A stretch of 10,689 nucleotides of DNA from Methylobacterium sp. (GTDB taxonomy: Bacteria > Pseudomonadota > Alphaproteobacteria > Rhizobiales > Beijerinckiaceae), in NCBI GenBank assembly GCA_021154065.1, contig JAJKJG010000268.1:1-10689 (forward strand), read 5' to 3'. This document shows positions 1 through 6,866 of this stretch, piece after piece. Each line of letters begins with the position of its first letter. Positions within the stretch are counted from its first letter, which is position 1. A model generated the notes under the pieces. That model saw only the letters and a program-made list of their open reading frames with translations, made no database searches and was not told the origin of the DNA. The position numbers were made by a program, and so were the translations under genes.

Positions 1-496
<496 letters not shown>

Positions 497-600
497 TTGG
501 TCGTTCGAATTGCCGAGCTTCGCCCGTCGCCGCCCGGTCGGAAACGGCCTATGTAGTGCCTTGCCGCCGCAGAATCACGGGACAAATCGGTCGCGCATCA

Positions 601-630
601 AACCTAGAACGAACGAAGAACAAGACGCAA
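601..630 (-). promoter_or_regulatory. Candidate uvrA promoter containing the SOS box
   Basis: On the reverse strand, TTGCGT (625-630) and TAGGTT (601-606) are 18 bases apart and flank the SOS-box match exactly. Each hexamer matches the sigma-70 consensus only partly (TTG of the -35; T, A and the final T of the -10). The layout, with the operator filling the spacer, is what a LexA-repressed promoter would look like. The call rests on that geometry rather than on strong hexamers. Confidence 0.3.
607..621. promoter_or_regulatory. Candidate LexA operator (SOS box), uvrA side
   Basis: The plus strand reads GAAC-N7-GAAC (GAAC at 607-610 and 618-621), which is GTTC-N7-GTTC on the uvrA strand. This direct-repeat form is the established alphaproteobacterial LexA target, unlike the E. 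coli CTG-N10-CAG palindrome, and uvrA is a classic SOS gene. An extra GAAC at 611-614 lies inside the spacer. The site is 111 bases before uvrA and 95 bases before the divergent gene at 717, so it could affect both. Confidence 0.7.
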
Positions 631-716
631 GCTCGTCCTCACGTCCCGGCGCGGCCTGGCGCTTGTCAGGGCGCGGCCCGCGAGGCATCCTCGGGTGTCA
701 GGAGGAGGGTCGGGTC

Positions 717-1130
717 ATGATGCATGCCGGTGGGCGTCGCGCCGCTTTGACAGGGCTTGCAGGCGCGTGCTGCGCGCTCGCCTCTGCCGGCTCCGCTTTT
801 GCGCTGGAGTGCAGCGTCGGCAGGCAGGTGAAATGCGGCCCCGATCAGTGCACGGCCGAGAAGACGCCCGACGAGAACGGGCTCCGGTTCGTCGTGGATG
901 AGCGCAAGAAGACGGTTTCGGCCCAGGAAGGGGAGGGCGCGCGCTCGGGGCGCGCCAGTATCGTCAAGAGCGCAGGCGCCCTTGCGCTCTCCGCCCGGCT
1001 CGGACCCGTGATGCAAGGCGGCAAGGCGCTCGGCCGCGACTCGCAAGCCCTCACCCTCCAGGCCGACCTGAAGACGAAGGCCTTCACGGCCGTGCGCGAG
1101 GGCGACATCCTGCTCGGGACTTGCGACTGA
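717..1130 (+). CDS. Small secreted cysteine-containing protein, function unknown
   Basis: This is a 137-residue protein of unknown function. The start is the ATG at 717: a strong AGGAGG lies at 703-708 with an 8-base spacer, and the open frame further upstream lacks both a ribosome site and a signal sequence. Residues 1 to about 29 form a Sec signal peptide: a short basic RR region, then a hydrophobic Ala/Leu stretch, ending AFA before LEC as a signal peptidase I site. The mature part has three cysteines within its first 20 residues ([15 protein letters not shown]) and a fourth at the C-terminus (GTCD), so two disulfides in the periplasm are plausible. The remainder looks like beta strands and turns. 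No lipobox, enzyme motif or membrane anchor is seen. It is divergent from uvrA across a SOS-box match. A stem-loop begins right after the stop codon, so it is probably monocistronic. Confidence 0.8.
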   Translation: MMHAGGRRAALTGLAGACCALASAGSAFALECSVGRQVKCGPDQCTAEKTPDENGLRFVVDERKKTVSAQEGEGARSGRASIVKSAGALALSARLGPVMQGGKALGRDSQALTLQADLKTKAFTAVREGDILLGTCD

Positions 1131-1156
1131 CGCCCGGACGACGGCAGCGTCGGGCG
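1131..1156 (+). terminator. Stem-loop just after the secreted protein gene
   Basis: The arms CGCCCGGACG (1131-1140) and CGTCGGGCG (1148-1156) pair over 9 bases with one bulged G and enclose a 7-base loop. The stem starts at the base after the TGA stop. No T run follows, so this is a weak or Rho-assisted terminator, or an mRNA 3' stabiliser, rather than a textbook intrinsic terminator. Confidence 0.4.
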
Positions 1157-1225
1157 CAAGCCTCGGTCGGAGGCGGAGAGACGTTGCGCACGGCTTTCGC
1201 GCGGCCTTGATCTGCGCCACGGGCT

Positions 1226-1241
1226 CCCCGGATCGCCGGGG
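1226..1241. repeat. Perfect GC hairpin in the gene-free stretch
   Basis: CCCCGG, the loop ATCG, and CCGGGG form a perfect 6-base stem with a tetraloop. It sits in the gap between the secreted protein gene and the dispersed repeat. There is no T run and no clear association with a gene. Apart from this and the hairpin at 1131-1156, I see nothing interpretable between 1157 and 1313. Confidence 0.4.
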
Positions 1242-1313
1242 TGTGAAGCGGCGCGAGCCTTTCCCTCTGGACAAGCCGAGCAGGGCGGGGTTCCCTCGCG
1301 GGCAGGCGGAGCC

Positions 1314-1418
1314 TTAAAGCATGATCCCGAAAAGTGGCTCCCGGTTTTCGGAAAAGATCATGCTTAAACAAAGAGGTAGAGCGAGATGACGACTCGACGA
1401 AAAGTTATCGCGCTCTAG
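1314..1418. repeat. Composite two-hairpin dispersed repeat (Hyphomicrobiales type)
   Basis: Two inverted repeats lie side by side. In the first, the outer arms at 1314-1326 and 1356-1368 (core AAGCATGATC / GATCATGCTT) match at 12 of 13 positions. An inner stem CCGAAAA (1327-1333) / TTTTCGG (1345-1351) pairs perfectly, leaving AAAA (1352-1355) bulged. The second has arms at 1377-1390 and 1404-1417 (TAGAGCGAGATGAC / GTTATCGCGCTCTA) pairing at 12 of 14. From memory, a very similar element recurs in intergenic regions across Bradyrhizobium-like and other Hyphomicrobiales genomes, with the two hairpins in this order. It encodes nothing and is probably a MITE-like or REP-like element. It is less GC-rich than its surroundings and ends 7 bases before the HD gene ATG. 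Confidence 0.75.
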
Positions 1419-1424
1419 GCGGCC

Positions 1425-2270
1425 ATGCTGACGATTGCCGAGATGGCGGCGGATGGGCTCGGCAAATCCTTGGCCGAGGACTACCGGCGCCTGTTCGGGA
1501 CCTCGCGCCAGGACGCCGCCGAGCGGCTCGACGGCATCGCCCGGATCGCCCTCGAATGCATCGGCAAGAGCGACGCGCTCTACCACAACCTCGAGCACAC
1601 GCTGCTCGTGACGCAGGTCGGGCGCGACATCCTGCGCGGCCGCACCCTGACCGAGCGCATCGAGCCTGAAGACTACAGCCACCTCATCATCGCCTGCCTG
1701 CTGCACGACATCGGCTATGTCCGCGGCGTGCTCAAGGGCGACCGCGCCGACAGTTTCGTCGTCGGCCCGGACGGCGAGCGCGCGACGCTGCCGCGCGGAT
1801 CGTCGGACGCGGCGCTGAGCCAATACCATGTCGACCGCTCGAAGCTCTTCGTCGCCGAGCGGCTCGGCCGCTCGCCGACGCTCGACAGCGCCCGCATCGC
1901 ACGGGCGATCGAGTTCACGCGCTTCCCGATCTGTCCCGGCTATAGCGACGCGCCCGAGTTCGCCGAGGCGCGGCTTGTCCAGGCAGCCGACCTCATCGGG
2001 CAGCTCGGCGACCCGTTGTACCTGAAAAAGGCCAACGCGCTGTTCTACGAGTTCGAGGAGATCGGGCTGAACCGCCAGCTCGGCTATGCCTCGCCGGCCG
2101 ACCTCGTCGAGCGCTATCCGGACTTCTACTGGACGAGCGTCTCGTCGCATCTCGGCGAGGCCACCGCCTACCTCAGCGTCACCGCGGCCGGGCGGCAATG
2201 GATCGCCAACCTCCAGAGCCACGTGTTCTGCGCCGAGCACGCCCACGCCTTGATGGGGCCCCAGCGCTGA
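1425..2270 (+). CDS. HD-domain metal-dependent phosphohydrolase family protein
   Basis: This is a 281-residue cytoplasmic protein of the HD superfamily, metalloenzymes that hydrolyse phosphoester bonds in nucleotides or related compounds. Likely metal ligands are visible: YHNLEH (H54 and H58), the HD doublet in LLHDIGY (H94, D95), H135 in QYHVDRS, and D189 in QAADLIGQ. These fit the usual H...HD...H...D series. The segment between the HD doublet and YHVDR (VGPDGERATLPRGSSDAAL) belongs to a subgroup I recall in cyanobacteria and alphaproteobacteria with no assigned substrate. There is no signal peptide, membrane segment or GGDEF/EAL partner. The ATG at 1425 is the first start in frame. Its ribosome site is weak (AGG at 1417-1419) and touches the end of the dispersed repeat. 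The gene ends 9 bases from the convergent oxidoreductase gene. The family is sure; the substrate is unknown. Confidence 0.9.
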   Translation: MLTIAEMAADGLGKSLAEDYRRLFGTSRQDAAERLDGIARIALECIGKSDALYHNLEHTLLVTQVGRDILRGRTLTERIEPEDYSHLIIACLLHDIGYVRGVLKGDRADSFVVGPDGERATLPRGSSDAALSQYHVDRSKLFVAERLGRSPTLDSARIARAIEFTRFPICPGYSDAPEFAEARLVQAADLIGQLGDPLYLKKANALFYEFEEIGLNRQLGYASPADLVERYPDFYWTSVSSHLGEATAYLSVTAAGRQWIANLQSHVFCAEHAHALMGPQR

Positions 2271-2279
2271 AGCAGCGCG

Positions 2280-3794
2280 TCACGCGTCCTCGAGCGGCGC
2301 GACCGCCGGCGCGTTGATCGCCGTGCCGTCGGGCGCGAAATGCGAGCCGTGGCAGGGACAGTCCCAGCACTTCTCGAACGGGTTCCACTGCACGATGCAG
2401 CCGGCATGGGTGCATGCCGCCGAGCGCTTGGAGGGCTTGCCGGATTCGTCGCGATAGACGGCGAGCTTGCTCAGGCCCTGGCGCAGGATCGCGCCTTCGC
2501 CGAACGGGATCTCCTCGATCGAGCCGACCTCGCCCGGCGTCAGCTTGGCGGCAAGCTTGCCGACCGCCTCGGCATTCTCGGCGATGAACTCCTTGACGGC
2601 GCCGCGCACGGCGCGCTGCGGGTCGTGCGCCGGCCCGTAGGGCACCTCGCGTCCGAGGATCAGCCCGCTGATGATGAGGCTCGCGGCAACCGCGTTGGTA
2701 AGGCCCTGCCCGGAATCGCCGGTCGCCATGTAGATGTTTCGCCCGGTCGGGCTGCGGCCGATGAGGGCCGCGTAGTCGACCGGCTCCATGACCTGTCCGG
2801 ACCAGCGGTGCTCGACCTCGCCGAGGCCCGGGAACAGCGTCCGCGTCCAGCTCTCGAGCCGCGCTAGGCGCGCCTCCATGTCGTCGGCCTCGCCGGACTT
2901 GTGGTCCTCGCCGCCTGAGATCAGCCAGTCCGAGCCGTCCTCGGCCGGCTGCAGGCGGACATAGTGGTAGGGGTCGAGCGTGTCCCAGAACAGCGCGTCG
3001 GCGACCGAGCCGCGCGGCACGCGGGCGGCGATTGCGTAGGTGCGGTAGGGCGCCTGCTTGTAGTGGACATCGACCTCGTTGAAGGGCGAGTTCGTCGCCA
3101 CGACGCAGGCGCCGGCGCGCACGGTTGCGTCGTCCGCGGTGCGCACGCGAACGGTGCCGTCCTCCTGCTCGGCGACATCGTTCACCGTCGTTCCGCCGTG
3201 CAGCCGCACGCCGGCGCCAGGGAGGCAGCCGATCAGCCCGTTCAGGTATTTCAGCGGATGGAACCGGCCCTGGTTCGGGAAGCGCAGGCCGCGCCCGCTG
3301 CGGAGGCCCGGGATCGGCGGCTCATCGGCCCAGTCGACCGCGAGGCCGACCCGGCGCGCCGCCGCGTGCTCTTTTTCGAGAACCGCGGGGTCGGTCTCGG
3401 GCGCGGGGAACAGGTAGCCGTCGAGGCGGGCGAAATCGCAGTCGAGCCTCTCCTCGCGGACGATCGCCTCGATGCGGTCGACGGCCGCGACCTGGGCGGC
3501 GCAGACCTCGCGTGCGGCGTCGATGCCGCGAACCTCGATCAGGGCGTGGTAATAGTCGTCGAGCTCGGAGGCGAGGTGGCCTGTGGTGCGCGCCGTCATG
3601 CCGCCGCCGATCGGGCCGCGGTCGAGCACGATGACGCTGCGGCCGGCGCGCGCCAGCTCATAGGCGACCGACAGGCCGGCGATCCCGGCCCCGACGACGG
3701 CAACGTCCGCCGTCGCGTCCGCGGCGAGCGGCGGCGCATCGACCGTCGCGCTCTTGCCCCACAGCGACCGGCTTCGTTCCGAGCTCGCGTTCAC
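2280..3794 (-). CDS. FAD-dependent oxidoreductase with C-terminal Rieske [2Fe-2S] domain
   Basis: This 504-residue protein fuses a DAO-family (glycine/D-amino acid oxidase-like) flavoprotein to a Rieske iron-sulfur domain. The FAD-binding Rossmann motif is at residues 31-41 (VAVVGAGIAGL), with an acidic D58 at the end of the second strand (VIVLDRG). The second nucleotide-binding region is near NIYMATGDSGQGLTNAV. The Rieske part occupies about the last 80 residues: CTHAGC (C461, H463) and CPCHGSHF (C479, H482) supply the cluster ligands. C466 and C481 are placed like the disulfide cysteines of bc1-type Rieske proteins. The start is GTG at 3794 with GGGGAG a few bases upstream. Without a signal peptide it should be cytoplasmic, passing electrons between flavin and cluster. 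The architecture resembles Bacillus YhfW. The substrate is unknown and no neighbour points to one. Confidence 0.93.
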   Translation of the reverse strand: MNASSERSRSLWGKSATVDAPPLAADATADVAVVGAGIAGLSVAYELARAGRSVIVLDRGPIGGGMTARTTGHLASELDDYYHALIEVRGIDAAREVCAAQVAAVDRIEAIVREERLDCDFARLDGYLFPAPETDPAVLEKEHAAARRVGLAVDWADEPPIPGLRSGRGLRFPNQGRFHPLKYLNGLIGCLPGAGVRLHGGTTVNDVAEQEDGTVRVRTADDATVRAGACVVATNSPFNEVDVHYKQAPYRTYAIAARVPRGSVADALFWDTLDPYHYVRLQPAEDGSDWLISGGEDHKSGEADDMEARLARLESWTRTLFPGLGEVEHRWSGQVMEPVDYAALIGRSPTGRNIYMATGDSGQGLTNAVAASLIISGLILGREVPYGPAHDPQRAVRGAVKEFIAENAEAVGKLAAKLTPGEVGSIEEIPFGEGAILRQGLSKLAVYRDESGKPSKRSAACTHAGCIVQWNPFEKCWDCPCHGSHFAPDGTAINAPAVAPLEDA

Positions 3795-3864
3795 GGCGCT
3801 CTCCCCGCGCGTCTGTGAAGCCTCAACCGCCGAGCCGCCGGCCCCGTTCCGCTGCTCTCCTGCA

Positions 3865-3889
3865 ACGGCGCCTCACCGGCAGGCGCCGT
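3865..3889. repeat. Perfect inverted repeat between divergent genes
   Basis: ACGGCGCC (3865-3872) and GGCGCCGT (3882-3889) are perfect complements around a 9-base centre. It lies in the 169-base gap between the leftward Rieske oxidoreductase and the rightward secreted protein gene. It may be an operator acting on either promoter, or an mRNA hairpin. GC-rich genomes produce such stems by chance, so its role is open. Confidence 0.4.
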
Positions 3890-3928
3890 CAGCCGACCAT
3901 CGCGGCATCGCGACGCCCGGCAGCGTCC

Positions 3929-3957
3929 TTGACAGGCAGGCGGCCGCGCCGGTTATT
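3929..3957 (+). promoter_or_regulatory. Candidate promoter for the secreted protein-thioesterase-ABC run
   Basis: A perfect -35 TTGACA (3929-3934) is followed after 17 bases by GTTATT (3952-3957), a poor -10 with three of six consensus bases. It lies close before the ATG at 3964, so transcription would begin at or very near that codon, giving a leaderless or nearly leaderless message. That agrees with the absence of a good ribosome site before 3964. Confidence 0.35.
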
Positions 3958-3963
3958 GGCGGC

Positions 3964-4236
3964 ATGCGTCTCCTTCTCGTTGCCGCGCTCGTCCTGATGG
4001 CGGGCGCCGCCGTCGCCCAGACTGCCTCGAAGCCATCCGCCGCGACGCCCGCTCCGGCCAAAGGCCGCGCGGCGGCGCCGGCGCCGGCGCCGGCGCTCAC
4101 CCCGGCCCAGATCGCCGCCCGCGAGAAGGCGCTCGACGCCGAGGCCAAGAGGGCGCGGGAGGAGTCGGAGCGGCGGATGCAGGCCCGCGACCGCAAGCTC
4201 GAAGGGCTGATGAAGAGCATCTGCAAGGGCTGCTGA
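3964..4236 (+). CDS. Small secreted Ala/Pro-rich protein with C-terminal CxxC
   Basis: This 90-residue protein has no known function. Residues 1-19 (MRLLLVAALVLMAGAAVAQ) are a clear Sec signal peptide with an AVA cleavage site. A flexible Ala/Pro linker follows (about 22-47, including APAPAPA encoded by repeated GCCGGC units). Next is a highly charged, probably helical segment (about 51-82, rich in Arg, Glu and Lys), and the protein ends in SICKGC. The two terminal cysteines form a CxxC that could bind metal or haem, or form a disulfide; no CxxCH haem motif is present. I recall similar short Hyphomicrobiales proteins ending in ICxGC, but no function. The ATG is chosen because it begins the signal peptide. 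The stop is 9 bases before the thioesterase gene, so the two are probably cotranscribed. Confidence 0.8.
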   Translation: MRLLLVAALVLMAGAAVAQTASKPSAATPAPAKGRAAAPAPAPALTPAQIAAREKALDAEAKRAREESERRMQARDRKLEGLMKSICKGC

Positions 4237-4245
4237 TCCGGGCGC

Positions 4246-4683
4246 ATGGCGACGCTCCCGGTCATGACCCGCGCCGAGGTCGAGGCCTTCCTCGAGCGCG
4301 ACTTTCCGCAGATCCACCATGGCGGCCGCAGCTACCATGTCGAGGCGGTCGGCCCGCTCTCGGCCCGCGTGCGCCTCGCCTACCACGAGCGCCACCTGCG
4401 CCCGGGCGGCACGATCTCGGGCCCGGCCATGATGGCCCTTGCCGACCTGACCCTCTACGTCGCGATCCTCGCCAACATCGGCCCGGTCGGCCTCGCCGTC
4501 ACCACGAACCTCGCCTTCAACTTCCTGAGGAAGCCCGGGCGGAGCGACCTCCTCTCCGAATGCCGCCTCCTGAAGCTCGGCAAGCGCCTCGCGGTCGGCG
4601 AGGTGGCGATCCGCAGCGACGGCGAGCCCGAGATCGTCTGCCACGCGACGGGCACGTATTCGATCCCTCAAGCCTCGCGCTGA
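4246..4683 (+). CDS. PaaI-family hotdog-fold thioesterase
   Basis: This 145-residue cytoplasmic protein has the length and pattern of PaaI-type acyl-CoA thioesterases, which hydrolyse acyl-CoA or aryl-CoA thioesters. The hotdog core is recognisable. RPGGTISGP (residues 52-60) precedes the central helix AMMALADLTLYVAI, in which D67 is the likely catalytic acid. The strand region VTTNLAFNFLRKP matches the family's TTNLNINFLR-type stretch. No signal peptide is present. The ATG at 4246 is favoured by its place 9 bases after the previous stop. A second ATG at 4264 (MTRAEVEAF) is possible, and neither has a strong ribosome site. The acyl substrate cannot be read from the sequence. Lying between a secreted protein and an ABC exporter hints at a cell-envelope or lipid role, which is inference only. 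Confidence 0.88.
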   Translation: MATLPVMTRAEVEAFLERDFPQIHHGGRSYHVEAVGPLSARVRLAYHERHLRPGGTISGPAMMALADLTLYVAILANIGPVGLAVTTNLAFNFLRKPGRSDLLSECRLLKLGKRLAVGEVAIRSDGEPEIVCHATGTYSIPQASR

Positions 4684-4730
4684 ACCGGGCCAGCCGTGCC
4701 GGGTTAGCCCCTCGGCCGAGGACAGCGGAC

Positions 4731-6527
<1,797 letters not shown>

Positions 6528-6598
6528 TGCAGTGTTTTGGGATTTAGGCGCGTCTTTCGCGTAAATTACCTCGGATCATTCGGAGCCGGCTCGGGACT

Positions 6599-6626
6599 CG
6601 TACGGGCAGGGAGGTAGGCCCGTACG
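6599..6626. repeat. Perfect 9-base stem-loop, leader hairpin 1
   Basis: CGTACGGGC (6599-6607) and GCCCGTACG (6618-6626) pair perfectly around the purine-rich loop AGGGAGGTAG. The loop contains GGGAGG, a ribosome-binding-like sequence, but no start codon follows at a usable distance. No T run follows, so it is not a standard terminator. Confidence 0.5.
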
Positions 6627-6650
6627 GCCGCGACCCCGGCACGCTCAGTT

Positions 6651-6696
6651 AGTCGTGAACCTGGCCGGAGCCATGTCCACCTATTTGCTCACGACT
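6651..6696. repeat. Nested stem-loop, leader hairpin 2
   Basis: The outer arms AGTCGTGAAC (6651-6660) and GCTCACGACT (6687-6696) pair at 9 of 10 positions. They enclose a smaller stem TGGC-CGGA-GCCA (6662-6673) and an unpaired stretch up to 6686. A long stem with a nested hairpin is more suggestive of a functional RNA or a regulatory leader than an isolated GC stem would be. Confidence 0.45.
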
Positions 6697-6725
6697 TGGG
6701 TCGAGCAGGACGAGCGGTCTCGAAA

Positions 6726-6750
6726 GCCGCCGCGTTCTGAGAGCGGCGGC
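6726..6750. repeat. Perfect 8-base GC stem-loop, leader hairpin 3
   Basis: GCCGCCGC (6726-6733) and GCGGCGGC (6743-6750) pair perfectly around the loop GTTCTGAGA. The 3' flank is CCTCG without a T run, so if it ends transcription of the ABC transporter unit or of a small RNA it would do so imperfectly. Confidence 0.45.
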
Positions 6751-6795
6751 CCTCGTCGGTGTGAATAGCGTGCATTCCCGGCAGTTCGCTCCTAT

Positions 6796-6810
6796 GTTCC
6801 GCCTCCGTTC
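6796..6810. promoter_or_regulatory. Candidate LexA operator (SOS box) before dnaG
   Basis: GTTC (6796-6799), seven bases, and GTTC (6807-6810) match the alphaproteobacterial LexA consensus at all eight fixed positions. The site ends 56 bases before the dnaG start, and its first bases overlap a possible -10 (TATGTT, 6793-6798). The spacer (CGCCTCC) is GC-rich, whereas well-studied sites tend to have AT-richer centres, which lowers confidence. E. coli also has LexA sites before its rpsU-dnaG-rpoD operon, so the position makes sense. Confidence 0.4.
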
Positions 6811-6866
6811 CGCGCCCTGAATGGGCATTACCCCGCGACTCCGCTAGCGAGCACCCGAGGCTCCCA

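Larger units (their letters stand above)
6528..6866 (+). other. Structured noncoding stretch upstream of dnaG
   Basis: These 339 bases hold no convincing gene. Three stem-loops are listed separately (6599-6626, 6651-6696, 6726-6750), plus a small CGCG/CGCG stem at 6549-6561. The left end is locally AT-richer (6531-6570), as a promoter region could be. TATGTT (6793-6798) is a passable -10 overlapping the SOS-box match. The shortest plausible reading frame, 31 codons from ATG 6673, has GGAG only two bases upstream and is not called. The stretch could be a 5' leader of dnaG, a small RNA gene, or terminators of the ABC transporter unit. No known RNA family was recognised, and there is no tRNA. 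Confidence 0.5.

Noticed and set aside
4077..4094. Short tandem GCCGGC units
   Set aside because: These encode the Ala/Pro linker of the secreted CxxC protein and reflect codon bias in low-complexity protein, not a separate element.
6673..6768. A 31-codon reading frame starting MSTYLLTTWVEQDE in the gap before dnaG
   Set aside because: The nearest ribosome-like GGAG is only two bases from the ATG, the frame runs through two hairpin arms, and the peptide has no recognisable feature. It may be chance.
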